Shown piece by piece: positions 1 through 8,624 of a stretch of 64,000 nt of DNA. Made by a program: the position numbers and the translations under genes. The stretch spans positions 124,001-188,000 of the forward strand of contig NZ_FYEA01000009.1 in assembly GCF_900187605.1 (NCBI RefSeq). The letters are read 5' to 3'. The notes under the pieces were generated by a model. The model was not told the DNA's origin and did not search any database. It was given only the letters and a program-made list of their open reading frames with translations. This DNA comes from Pseudomonas sp. Irchel 3H7. GTDB lineage: Bacteria; Pseudomonadota; Gammaproteobacteria; Pseudomonadales; Pseudomonadaceae. Every line of letters starts with the position of its first letter. Position 1 is the stretch's first letter.

Positions 1-1
1 A

Positions 2-1129
2 CGTCAACGGTCGGTACATCTCGCCGGTTGGGCTTGTCTGGTGGTATTGGCAATGCCGGCGGTGAATGCCTTTCGAAACGACATCATCCGTGAATGCGGT
101 TTCTGGTTCTTCTGCACCCTGACACTCTGGCTCGCGCTGCGCTGGCAAGCCCGTGGCGGCTGGCTGCGGGCGGCATTCATTCATGTGGCTATCGTCGCGG
201 CAGCCTTGTTTCGGCTGGAGGCTTTGCTGCTGGTTCCGGCGTTGGCGCTGTGGCAGTTGCCCAATCTGTGGTCGTCGAACCGGCGGATGCAGTTCGTTCA
301 GTTTTCGCTGTTGCCGGTTCTAGGGCTGCTGGCTGTTTCGGTCTCAGGTGTGCTCCTGTCGGCGCGCGTGATGCTGTATCTGGACATGATTGCGCCACAC
401 AGCGTGTTTGCTTCCTTCCGGATGCTGTGCGATCAATTTGCCAATTCGCTCATCAACAAGTACTCCCAGGATGAATCTGGCCGGATCATTTTCTTCGGCA
501 TCCTGGCGACCATGACCATCAGTTTCGTGAAGCTGATGGGGCCTTTCGCCGTCCCCTTCGTCCTGCGACGCAACTGGGGGGTTCTGGGAATCTATTGGCG
601 CGACTATCGCCCCTTCGCCTGGGCGGCGCTGCTTTATCTGGTGGTGCTGGTGCTGTTTTTCATCAAACAACAGTTCATGAATACGCGCTACCTGAGCTTT
701 CTGAATCTGTTGTTTGTGCCCGTGTTGGCGATGGGGCTGGCGGCGTTCGTTCGCGACTTCCCGCGTTGCGGCAAGTGGCTGGTGGTTCTAGGGATGTTGG
801 TGATGCTCTCGAATGTCATCTCTACCGGCGCCGGCAAAACCCATTATGTAGAGGCCGGGCGCTGGATGTCTGCCCACGTCGAGCCAGGGGCGAAGACCTA
901 TTTCGAGGATGGGCGGATCAGCTATTACGCCGGTCGCGGCTACGTGATGCCGGTGCTGACCGCAGAGGAAGCAATGTCGGCAGCTCACGCTGGCGACTAT
1001 CAATATTTCCTCATCGAGGCCAAAGGTGACGAGCCTTGGCTGAAGGATTGGCTGGTGGCGCACAAGCTGCGCATCATCGAGCATTTCGCCAATCGCAAAG
1101 GTGCCACCGTGGTGATCATCGGACGCTAA
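2..1129 (+). CDS. Membrane glycosyltransferase, PMT/ArnT-like (5' end missing)
   Basis: The reading frame is open from the first bases of the window, so the N-terminus lies outside; about 375 residues are visible. Seen: many hydrophobic segments, an early NDIIRE motif followed by a Trp-rich stretch, and a soluble tail containing EPGAKTYFEDGRISYYAGRG. This layout is typical of the dolichyl-phosphate-mannose-protein mannosyltransferase (GT39/GT83) superfamily, inner-membrane enzymes that move a sugar from a polyprenyl-phosphate donor to a periplasmic acceptor such as lipid A, core or O-unit. Inference: with msbA, hldE and other sugar genes nearby it probably decorates LPS or another envelope glycan. 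Donor and acceptor cannot be read from sequence. The gene converges on the kinase-like gene, with 3 bases between the stops. Confidence 0.7.
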   Translation, partial: RQRSVHLAGWACLVVLAMPAVNAFRNDIIRECGFWFFCTLTLWLALRWQARGGWLRAAFIHVAIVAAALFRLEALLLVPALALWQLPNLWSSNRRMQFVQFSLLPVLGLLAVSVSGVLLSARVMLYLDMIAPHSVFASFRMLCDQFANSLINKYSQDESGRIIFFGILATMTISFVKLMGPFAVPFVLRRNWGVLGIYWRDYRPFAWAALLYLVVLVLFFIKQQFMNTRYLSFLNLLFVPVLAMGLAAFVRDFPRCGKWLVVLGMLVMLSNVISTGAGKTHYVEAGRWMSAHVEPGAKTYFEDGRISYYAGRGYVMPVLTAEEAMSAAHAGDYQYFLIEAKGDEPWLKDWLVAHKLRIIEHFANRKGATVVIIGR

Positions 1130-1132
1130 GGC

Positions 1133-1786
1133 TTAACCGAGCAGCGGACGCAGGCGTGAGATCAGCGGCGCTTGTCGGTGGCTCGGCAAGGCCTGGCGAT
1201 AGCCTTCGACAAAGGTTTCGCCGGCGTCCTGGCCCAGCAGCCATTGGCGGTCTTCCTTGTAGCGCAGCAAGTGAGCGAAGTTGCGCAGGCGTTTACTGTC
1301 ACTGAGTGCGCGCTTCTGGCAGCGCAGGTCGGCGATATCGATCAGTCCCAGACGGTTGTCGGGGGTTCGCACGACGTTGCCGAAGTGCAGCGACCGAAAG
1401 TACACACCTTTTTCGTGCAGCAGGGCGAAGTACCCGCCCAGCTGGAATCTCAGTGTGTCAGCCTCTTCGTCAGTGCCTTGTAACTGACGCACTGTATTGC
1501 CTTCCAGCGGGCTGTAATACACGCCGTCGCGCTCGATGCTCGGGATGCGATAGACCGCGATGACTTTCGGGCAGAGGATGCCACGCTGTTCGAGTGCCCG
1601 GGTGTTGTCGGCAAAGCGTTGTGCATAGGGGTAGAACAGCGCCGAACTGAGCAGCCGCTTGCGGCGGAACAGCTTGAGCATGCGTCCATCGGCCAATCTG
1701 AGCACCTTGTCGCCGGAACCGTCGGCCTCCAGTACGTGTGCACCTTTGCGCAGTGCCTCGTAAGTGCTGTGATCAATCGATTGCAT
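1133..1786 (-). CDS. Lipopolysaccharide kinase (Kdo/WaaP) family protein, 'toluene tolerance' type
   Basis: This 217-residue protein has a protein-kinase-like fold signature: a basic strand (MLKLFRRKRL) where the ATP-binding lysine would lie, then YFRSLHFGNVV near residue 133, resembling the HRDxxxxN catalytic loop, then LGLIDIADL resembling the metal-binding DFG region. The position of the usual catalytic Asp is Ser here. Relatives of this length are conserved next to msbA and waaL in Pseudomonas and are usually annotated as LPS-core heptose kinases or toluene-tolerance proteins. A role in phosphorylating the LPS core is inferred from family and location. It is transcribed opposite to its neighbours, so it has its own promoter in the 125 bp before msbA. 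Confidence 0.75.
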   Translation of the reverse strand: MQSIDHSTYEALRKGAHVLEADGSGDKVLRLADGRMLKLFRRKRLLSSALFYPYAQRFADNTRALEQRGILCPKVIAVYRIPSIERDGVYYSPLEGNTVRQLQGTDEEADTLRFQLGGYFALLHEKGVYFRSLHFGNVVRTPDNRLGLIDIADLRCQKRALSDSKRLRNFAHLLRYKEDRQWLLGQDAGETFVEGYRQALPSHRQAPLISRLRPLLG

Positions 1787-1911
1787 ATCGGGCTCCCCAT
1801 CATTAGCGGGGTATCTTAACCGACTTGGTCGAAGGCTGGCTTGAAGTCATGTTTATCGGGGTAAAAACGCGTGTGATATCATCGGCGCCTCACTGAATTG
1901 CGCGGATCACC

Positions 1912-3738
1912 ATGAGCAGTCCTGAACCGAAAGCCCAGTCCACGCTGGCGATCTATTTCCGCCTTTTGGCTTACGTGCGGCCTTATGCCGGCCTTTTCCT
2001 TCTCAGCATCGTCGGGTTTCTGATCTTCGCATCGACTCAACCGATGCTCGCTTATATCCTCAAATACTTTGTCGACGGTCTGGCCAATCCTGAAGCCAGT
2101 CTGTTCCCGGGCAACCCTTATCTGGGCAAGCTGCAGTTGCTCGAAACCGTGCCACTGATGATTGTCTTCATCGCGCTGTGGCAGGGCGTGGGCTCGTACC
2201 TGGGCAACTTCTTCCTGGCGCGGGTTTCGCTGGGGCTGGTGCATGACCTGCGGGTGGTGCTGTTCAATAAATTGCTGGAGTTGCCCAATCGCTTCTTCGA
2301 CAAGAACAATTCCGGCCATCTGATTTCCCGGATCACCTTCAACGTGACGATGGTCACCGGTGCTGCAACGGATGCGATCAAAGTCGTCATCCGTGAAGGC
2401 ATGACCGTGATTTTCCTGTTCTGCACACTGTTGTGGATGAACTGGAAACTCACTTTGGTGATGGTCGCCATCCTGCCGTTGATCGGTTTGATGGTGAACA
2501 GCACCAGCAAGAAATTCCGCAAGCAAAGCAAGAAGATTCAGGTCTCGATGGGGAACGTCACGCACGTCGCCTCCGAGACCATTCATGGCTACCGCGTTGT
2601 GCGCAGCTTCGGCGGCGAGCAGTACGAAAAGGATCGCTTTCGCGATGCCAGCCAGAGCAACACCGACAAGCAGTTGACGATGACCAAGACCGGTGCGGTT
2701 TACACGCCGATGCTGCAACTGGTCACGTACAGTGCCATGGCCGTGGTCATGTTCCTCGTGCTGTATCTGCGCGGTGACGCTTCGCCGGGCGATCTGGTGG
2801 CGTACATCACCATGGCAGGCCTGTTGCCCAAGCCTATCCGTCAGTTGTCGGAAGTCAGCTCGACCATCCAGAAGGGTGTGGCCGGTGCCGAAAGTATTTT
2901 CGAGCAACTGGATGAGCCGGCGGAAGTGGATCGGGGCACGGTCGAGCAGGATCGTCTCGAAGGTCGTCTGGAAGTGCGCAATCTGAGCTTCCACTACCCC
3001 GACACCGACAAAGCGGTGCTCAACGACATCAGCTTTGTTGTCGAGCCGGGGCAAATGGTCGCGCTGGTTGGCCGCTCGGGCAGTGGCAAGTCGACCCTGG
3101 CCAGCCTCATTCCGCGCTTTTATCAGCATGATCATGCTCAGGGCCAGATTCTGCTCGATGGTGTGCAGGTGCAGGATTTCACCCTGCGCAGCCTGCGTCG
3201 GCAGATTGCTCTGGTGACCCAGCAGGTCACGCTGTTCAACGATACGGTGACCAACAACATCGCCTACGGCGACCTGGCCGGCGCGCCGTTCGATGAGGTC
3301 AAGCGCGCAGCCACCGAGGCGTATGCCGATGAGTTCATCATCAAGATGCCGCAGGGCTACGAAACCATGGTCGGCGAAAACGGCGTCCTGCTGTCCGGTG
3401 GTCAGCGTCAGCGTATCGCCATTGCCCGGGCGCTGCTCAAGGATGCGCCGTTGCTGATTCTCGATGAGGCCACTTCTGCGCTGGATACCGAGTCGGAGCG
3501 GCATATTCAGGCTGCCCTGGATCATGTGGTGAAAAACCGCACGACCCTGGTGATCGCTCACCGCTTGAGCACTATTGAAAAGGCCGACCTGATTCTGGTC
3601 ATGGACGAAGGCCGTATCGTCGAGCGCGGCTCTCACGCGCAATTGCTTGAGCAAAACGGCTATTACGCCCGTCTGCATGCCAAAGAGTTCGAAGAGGGTG
3701 ACGAGCCTCAGCCGGCACACGCGACCGACGTATGCTGA
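1912..3738 (+). CDS. msbA: Lipid A export ATP-binding/permease MsbA
   Basis: This 608-residue ABC half-transporter flips core-lipid A across the inner membrane at the expense of ATP, working as a homodimer. Residues 1-320 hold the six-helix ABC membrane domain. The nucleotide-binding domain follows, with Walker A GRSGSGKST near residue 387, signature LSGGQRQR near 494, Walker B LLILDEATSALD near 513 and the switch His in IAHRLS near 548. Length and motifs match MsbA closely, and a position next to LPS-core genes is standard for Pseudomonas. The ATG is preceded by a short purine-poor leader. The stop overlaps the next gene by 7 bases, so the downstream Mig-14-like and DnpA genes are probably co-transcribed. 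Confidence 0.95.
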   Translation: MSSPEPKAQSTLAIYFRLLAYVRPYAGLFLLSIVGFLIFASTQPMLAYILKYFVDGLANPEASLFPGNPYLGKLQLLETVPLMIVFIALWQGVGSYLGNFFLARVSLGLVHDLRVVLFNKLLELPNRFFDKNNSGHLISRITFNVTMVTGAATDAIKVVIREGMTVIFLFCTLLWMNWKLTLVMVAILPLIGLMVNSTSKKFRKQSKKIQVSMGNVTHVASETIHGYRVVRSFGGEQYEKDRFRDASQSNTDKQLTMTKTGAVYTPMLQLVTYSAMAVVMFLVLYLRGDASPGDLVAYITMAGLLPKPIRQLSEVSSTIQKGVAGAESIFEQLDEPAEVDRGTVEQDRLEGRLEVRNLSFHYPDTDKAVLNDISFVVEPGQMVALVGRSGSGKSTLASLIPRFYQHDHAQGQILLDGVQVQDFTLRSLRRQIALVTQQVTLFNDTVTNNIAYGDLAGAPFDEVKRAATEAYADEFIIKMPQGYETMVGENGVLLSGGQRQRIAIARALLKDAPLLILDEATSALDTESERHIQAALDHVVKNRTTLVIAHRLSTIEKADLILVMDEGRIVERGSHAQLLEQNGYYARLHAKEFEEGDEPQPAHATDVC

Positions 3739-4628
3739 CGATGTTTCGCAGCTTTCGCGAACGTGGCTGGACCGAGATCGACCGGGACAGCTACGCCCGG
3801 GCCTGGCAGCGATTTGGCGGCAGCTTTGCCACGCATCCGGAAGTCGTCGAGCGCTTGTCGACATTCCTAGGCATCGAGCTGCGTTACCTGGGCTGGATCG
3901 TTGGCGGTGATGTGCTTGCCGCCATCCCTTGCTGGGGCCGGCATGTCGCCTTGTCCAAGGAAGTGCTCAAGCGCGAGGGCAAGCGTGGCTTGCTGGACAT
4001 GGGCAACGCGGAAATCATTCTGCCGATTGCCCCCGATGTCAGCGTGCCGGTGCGTCAGCGCGTGGCGTATGTATCGCAACTCAATGCCGAGCAGATCAGT
4101 ACGTTAAAGCCGCAGCCTGAGGGTTTGGCCCTTGCCCGGTTGCCGGAAGAGTATTCGAAGAAATTCCGCTACAACCAGCGTCGCGAACAGCGTCTGCTGG
4201 AAGAGGCGGGCGGATCGCTGGTGCCGATGTCCGACTTCACCCCGCAGGAACAGGCTGCCGCTTACGGCGATCTGTTTCAGCGTCGCTGGGGTTTTGAGGT
4301 GCCGGGCAAGGCCGGGCTGGTTGAAGTGTTTACGTTGCTGCGCGAGTTCATGACCGGTTCGGTGGTGATGCTCGATTCGGCGCCCGTGGCCATTCAGGTG
4401 CTGTATCGCGTCGAGGCCCCGCAATGGGTGTCGCTGGAGTACATCAATGGTGGCGTTGACCCGCAGAGCCGCGAGTTCAGTCCCGGCAGTGTGCTGAGTT
4501 TCGTCAACACCCAAGACGCCTGGGCGCACGCGCAAGCGCTGGGCAAGCCTTTGCGTTACTCATTCGGTCGCGCCGACCGGGAGTACAAGGATCGCTGGTG
4601 CCATAAGGTGCCGGTCTTCAAGGTCTGA
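3732..4628 (+). CDS. Mig-14 family protein (GNAT-like, antimicrobial-peptide resistance)
   Basis: This 298-residue protein lacks a signal peptide. The C-terminal half contains features of acyltransferases of the GNAT/FemX type, such as a central KFRYNQRREQR helix near residue 145 and an SFGRADREYKDRW segment near the end. The Mig-14 family was first described as a macrophage-inducible Salmonella gene needed for resistance to cationic antimicrobial peptides, and P. aeruginosa carries a homologue beside its LPS-core cluster. It overlaps msbA by 7 bases and is followed after 4 bases by dnpA, giving an msbA-mig14-dnpA transcription unit. Function in this strain is inferred. The biochemical reaction of the family is not established. 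Confidence 0.75.
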   Translation: MLTMFRSFRERGWTEIDRDSYARAWQRFGGSFATHPEVVERLSTFLGIELRYLGWIVGGDVLAAIPCWGRHVALSKEVLKREGKRGLLDMGNAEIILPIAPDVSVPVRQRVAYVSQLNAEQISTLKPQPEGLALARLPEEYSKKFRYNQRREQRLLEEAGGSLVPMSDFTPQEQAAAYGDLFQRRWGFEVPGKAGLVEVFTLLREFMTGSVVMLDSAPVAIQVLYRVEAPQWVSLEYINGGVDPQSREFSPGSVLSFVNTQDAWAHAQALGKPLRYSFGRADREYKDRWCHKVPVFKV

Positions 4629-4632
4629 ATCC

Positions 4633-6033
4633 ATGAGCACTCGCAAGCAACAGCTTCTCAAGGCCCATCGGCGCAACAAGCGTCTGTTCCTGGTCGCCTT
4701 TCTGGTGGGGTTGTTGCTGATCGGATGGTTGGTTGCGTGGTGGCTGGTGCCGTTGGTGCTGGTGCTGGCCTGGGTCGCACACGAGGCCTGGTTCGCCGAT
4801 CATCTGTTCTATCGGCCTGCTGACGACTATTACTACAACTTCCCGGCGCAAACCGCACGGCAGGCGGTGAGCCTTGCGGGCGGTGTCGTACAGCTGAGCG
4901 AGCCGCTGGCGCAGGGCGAGACGCTGGTACTCGAGCTGGAAGTGAAATCCACTTGGCTGGGGCGTTGGCTCGATCCCTGCGTCGAGGTGGGCGATGATCG
5001 CCAAGACTTCGAGCGTGGCGTCAAAGGGCGGCGTTTCCTTAATCTGTCCGGGCAGGCCACTGCGCTGGCGCAAGGTGCTCTGGCGCTGCGTGGCCGATAT
5101 TGCGTACCCGCCGCGACCGGTGTGTTGTGGGTCATGGCCAATCCTGATTATTCCCGTCAGCGGGTGATGGTCATTGCTCCCCATGCCGATGATGCCGAAC
5201 TCGCCGCATTCGGCCTGTACAGCCGTTGCGAAGACGTCAGTATCGTCACCCTGACCCAGGGCGAGATCGAGGCTGAAGACTTCCAGCGTCTTGGCCTTGA
5301 TCAAGCCGCAGCGGCACGTTTGAAGGGCCGTTTGCGCAGTTGGGACAGTCTGGTGATCCCGCTTTGGGGGGGCGTGCCTGCCGATCGCTGTGTGCAATTG
5401 GGTTATTACTGCTTGCAACTGCCGTCGATGGCCGAAGCGCCTGTGAAGGCGTTCGGCTCCCGTGAGTCGCAGGAAAACGATGTGCGCAGCGTGCGCCGGC
5501 ACAATCCGTTGAGCCTGCCCGCCGACATCGATGGGCAGCCGACCTGGCAAAATCTGCTGGGCGACCTGAAGGCCCTGCTTGAGCACTATCGTCCAGAAGT
5601 GGTGGTGACGCCCCATCCTGAGCTCGATCCTCACAGCGATCATGTGGCGTCTACCCAGGCGCTGCTTGAGGCTATCGAGCTGAGTCAGTGGAAACCGACA
5701 ACCCTGCTAATGTACGCCAATCACCTGCACGACAACGATCGCTGGCCGATGGGCCCAGCCGGTGCCGGTATTGCGCTGCCGCCGGCCATCGAGCCATTGC
5801 CGGCTGACCGGCTGTGGAGTCCGCTGTTGTCAGCAGATGTGCAACTGGACAAAGCCATGGCACTGGCCATGGAGCACGATCTGCAGGGCGGGCAAGTGTT
5901 CAAGCGGCAATTACGCCGCTGGATCCAGCAAGTCCTGGTGGGTCGTCGCTGGCCAGCAACAGGCAGTAACGAGTTTTTCCGCAAGGCGGTCCGGCGTCAC
6001 GAATTGTTCTGGGTGCGCGACCTTTCAGATTGA
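4633..6033 (+). CDS. dnpA: PIG-L family de-N-acetylase DnpA
   Basis: This 466-residue protein begins with a basic segment and one or two membrane helices (about residues 17-52), then carries a LmbE/PIG-L zinc deacetylase domain. The metal motif APHADDAELA lies near residue 181, and a second His-rich motif TPHPELDPHSDH near 326 supplies the third ligand. P. aeruginosa DnpA (PA5002), the de-N-acetylase involved in persistence, has the same length and architecture and also neighbours the Mig-14 homologue; it influences fluoroquinolone tolerance. The substrate is thought to be an LPS-core or other envelope N-acetyl sugar, which is inference. It starts 4 bases after the previous stop and precedes hldE by 64 bases. 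Confidence 0.8.
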   Translation: MSTRKQQLLKAHRRNKRLFLVAFLVGLLLIGWLVAWWLVPLVLVLAWVAHEAWFADHLFYRPADDYYYNFPAQTARQAVSLAGGVVQLSEPLAQGETLVLELEVKSTWLGRWLDPCVEVGDDRQDFERGVKGRRFLNLSGQATALAQGALALRGRYCVPAATGVLWVMANPDYSRQRVMVIAPHADDAELAAFGLYSRCEDVSIVTLTQGEIEAEDFQRLGLDQAAAARLKGRLRSWDSLVIPLWGGVPADRCVQLGYYCLQLPSMAEAPVKAFGSRESQENDVRSVRRHNPLSLPADIDGQPTWQNLLGDLKALLEHYRPEVVVTPHPELDPHSDHVASTQALLEAIELSQWKPTTLLMYANHLHDNDRWPMGPAGAGIALPPAIEPLPADRLWSPLLSADVQLDKAMALAMEHDLQGGQVFKRQLRRWIQQVLVGRRWPATGSNEFFRKAVRRHELFWVRDLSD

Positions 6034-6097
6034 GGCGGACGGCGCTTTACCCTGTGTTAATATCGCGCCCCTGTTCATTTTGTATGTGGGTTGCTCC

Positions 6098-7519
6098 ATG
6101 AAGTTGTCCATGCCGCGTTTCGATCAAGCCCCGGTCTTGGTAGTCGGCGATGTCATGCTCGACCGTTACTGGCATGGCGGAACCTCACGGATTTCCCCTG
6201 AGGCGCCGGTGCCGGTCGTTAAGGTCGAGCAGATCGAAGATCGTCCGGGCGGTGCCGCGAACGTTGCCTTGAACATTGCCGCGCTGGGTGCACCGGCGTC
6301 TCTGGTCGGTGTGACCGGTGACGACGAAGCCGCCGACAGCCTGAGCAACAGTCTCAAAGGCGCGGGCGTACGTGCCCTGTTCCAGCGCATTGCGCACCAG
6401 CCAACCATCGTCAAGCTGCGGGTCATGAGCCGGCACCAGCAACTGCTGCGTATCGACTTTGAAGAGCCGTTCGCCACCGATGCCCTGGCCCTCGGTTCAC
6501 AGGTCGACGACCTGCTCGAAGGCATCAAGGTCCTGGTACTTTCCGACTACGGCAAAGGCGCCCTGAAAAACCATCAGGCGTTGATCCAGGCCGCCCGTGC
6601 GAAGAACATTCCGGTACTGGCTGACCCCAAGGGCAAGGATTTCTCGATTTATCGCGGCGCGAGCCTGATCACCCCGAACCTCAGCGAATTCGAAGCCATC
6701 GTCGGCGGTTGTGTCGATGAGCATGAACTGGTGAGCAAGGGCGCCGCCCTGATGCACGACCTGGAGCTTGGTGCGCTGCTGGTGACGCGCGGCGAGCACG
6801 GCATGACCCTGCTGCGTCCTGACCAGCCGGCACTGCACTTGCCGGCCCGTGCCCGTGAAGTGTTCGATGTCACCGGTGCCGGTGATACGGTGATTTCGAC
6901 CCTGGCCGCAGCGATTGCCGCCGGTGAAGACCTGCCCCACGCCGTTGCGCTGGCCAATCTGGCCGCCGGCATCGTGGTTGGCAAGCTCGGTACGGCCGCC
7001 ATCAGTGCTCCGGAGCTGCGTCGCGCCATCCAGCGTGAAGAAGGTTCCGAGCGTGGTGTGCTGGGTCTTGAGCAGTTGCTGCTCGCCGTGGCCGATGCCC
7101 GCGCGCACAACGAGAAGATCGTCTTCACCAACGGTTGCTTCGACATCCTGCATGCCGGGCATGTGACCTATCTGGAACAAGCGCGGGCACAGGGCGATCG
7201 CCTGATTGTCGCGGTCAACGACGATGCTTCGGTCAGCCGCCTCAAAGGCCCGGGCCGTCCGATCAACAGCGTCGACCGGCGCATGGCCGTTCTCGCCGGC
7301 CTCGGCGCGGTGGACTGGGTGATCAGTTTCCCTGAAGGCACCCCGGAAAACCTGCTGCGCGAGGTCAAACCGGACGTGCTGGTCAAGGGCGGCGATTACG
7401 GCATCGATCAGGTGGTCGGCGCTGATATCGTCAGCGCTTATGGCGGCACCGTGAAGGTCTTGGGGCTTGTGGAAAACAGCTCGACAACTGCGATTGTCGA
7501 GAAGATCCGCAGTCGTTGA
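6098..7519 (+). CDS. hldE: Bifunctional heptose kinase/adenylyltransferase HldE
   Basis: This 473-residue cytoplasmic enzyme makes ADP-D-glycero-D-manno-heptose for the LPS inner core. The N-terminal ribokinase-fold domain (about 1-318) phosphorylates heptose-7-phosphate and carries the GGAANVALN sugar-binding region and the DVTGAGDT motif near residue 258. The C-terminal nucleotidyltransferase domain (about 340-473) carries TNGCFDILHAGH with the HxGH signature near 343. The chosen ATG gives the usual family N-terminus (MKLSMPRFDQAPVLVVGDVM). The frame is open further upstream, but that extension overlaps dnpA and has no family counterpart. The gap between dnpA and this start contains a TAATAT hexamer that could belong to its own promoter. 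Confidence 0.97.
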   Translation: MKLSMPRFDQAPVLVVGDVMLDRYWHGGTSRISPEAPVPVVKVEQIEDRPGGAANVALNIAALGAPASLVGVTGDDEAADSLSNSLKGAGVRALFQRIAHQPTIVKLRVMSRHQQLLRIDFEEPFATDALALGSQVDDLLEGIKVLVLSDYGKGALKNHQALIQAARAKNIPVLADPKGKDFSIYRGASLITPNLSEFEAIVGGCVDEHELVSKGAALMHDLELGALLVTRGEHGMTLLRPDQPALHLPARAREVFDVTGAGDTVISTLAAAIAAGEDLPHAVALANLAAGIVVGKLGTAAISAPELRRAIQREEGSERGVLGLEQLLLAVADARAHNEKIVFTNGCFDILHAGHVTYLEQARAQGDRLIVAVNDDASVSRLKGPGRPINSVDRRMAVLAGLGAVDWVISFPEGTPENLLREVKPDVLVKGGDYGIDQVVGADIVSAYGGTVKVLGLVENSSTTAIVEKIRSR

Positions 7520-7649
7520 TCAGATGAATTTTTACTGTTGTGTACTGCGTGTGAACGGATTTTGCCTTGGGGATTTTACCGTTTCCGTTGATGTAGGCAG
7601 CTTTGAATCCGATGCGCTTGCCTGCCTACGTCGCGTGGTCAATTAATCT

Positions 7650-8624
7650 ATGAAAGTCATGCTCCTGGTGATGGACGAGCAGCGGGTCATTCTCGACCGG
7701 CTCTACGACATCGTGCAGCAGAACTGTGATGAGTGTTTCATCTATCGTTTGAGCAAGCGGCAACAAATGAACCTGGGGCCGTTTCTGGCCTCGGTTGGTT
7801 ATCAGAACTTCGATCGTGTGGTCATCTTTTCCAGGGTCAAGCGCCTGGCCCCGCAATTGCGGGTGCTCAAGTGCATTCCCGGGCTGGTCTTCCTCGAACA
7901 CGACGCCTACCAGAACTACATGCCGGCGAGTAAGTATCGTGGCGTGTATTCACGCCTCTACCGTCGCCTGCCGAGTTGTCGGGCGCTGGTGTCCGGTGCT
8001 GTGGTCGCGCGCAAGATGCTGGCTGAGGGCATCGACACGGTGTTCGTCTCCAAGGGTTATGACGAGCAGATGCTGCACAACACCGGCGTCGAGCGGGATA
8101 TTCCCATCGGCTTTCTGGGCAGCCTGAAAAGTACCGAATATGCCGAGCGCAAAGCCATGCTCGAGTCGCTCTCGCAGCGGACCGGGATGCTGGTGACCCG
8201 CACCAAGTCGGGTGAGGAATACCTGCAGACGCTCAATCGCATCAGGATTTTCGTCAGCGCCGACATCGGCATGAACGAGTTCATGATCAAGAACTACGAG
8301 GCCATGGCTTGCGGCTGTGTGTTGCTGGCCTGGAGCCAAGGCGAAGAAGACCGCTTGCTCGGTTTTGAAGACATGCACAACACCGTGTTCTACCGCAGCG
8401 AAGAAGAGGCGGTGGAGAAGATCAAGCTGTTGCAGAGCGATCCGGAACTCGCGGAGCGCATTGCCCGCAACGGCCAGGAATTTGCGCAAAGCCGTTATTC
8501 CTTTGCCCGTGTCGGTCAGGCACTGGCCACGGAAATCCAGCGTGAGATGCGCCCATGGCAGCCGCCTTCGGCGTTCACACGGTTCTGGGTGAAACTGCGC
8601 TACGGGATGAAGGTGCCAGTCTGA
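7650..8624 (+). CDS. GT-B fold glycosyltransferase (LPS-core region)
   Basis: This 324-residue soluble protein has the GT-B nucleotide-sugar pattern. A C-terminal acceptor/donor region contains GFLGSLKSTEY near residue 151 and an acidic EAMACGCVLLAW motif near 220, as in group 1 glycosyltransferases with a short N-terminal domain. The end is basic (RFWVKLRYGMK), suggesting contact with the inner membrane. The gene abuts the next one (stop then ATG directly), so the two are translationally coupled and probably act on the same glycan. It could correspond to an LPS-core or exopolysaccharide transferase; the exact sugar cannot be assigned. A 130-bp gap from hldE contains an inverted repeat (7593-7600 with 7622-7629). 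Confidence 0.75.
   Translation: MKVMLLVMDEQRVILDRLYDIVQQNCDECFIYRLSKRQQMNLGPFLASVGYQNFDRVVIFSRVKRLAPQLRVLKCIPGLVFLEHDAYQNYMPASKYRGVYSRLYRRLPSCRALVSGAVVARKMLAEGIDTVFVSKGYDEQMLHNTGVERDIPIGFLGSLKSTEYAERKAMLESLSQRTGMLVTRTKSGEEYLQTLNRIRIFVSADIGMNEFMIKNYEAMACGCVLLAWSQGEEDRLLGFEDMHNTVFYRSEEEAVEKIKLLQSDPELAERIARNGQEFAQSRYSFARVGQALATEIQREMRPWQPPSAFTRFWVKLRYGMKVPV

Noticed and set aside
1879..3864. 661-codon open frame on the minus strand opposite msbA
   Set aside because: It lies entirely antisense to a clear msbA, has low-complexity His/Arg/Gln-rich sequence typical of high-GC shadow frames and no recognisable domain.
5762..6097. N-terminal extension of hldE into dnpA
   Set aside because: The extra codons overlap dnpA in another frame and do not resemble HldE, whose normal start is at 6098.
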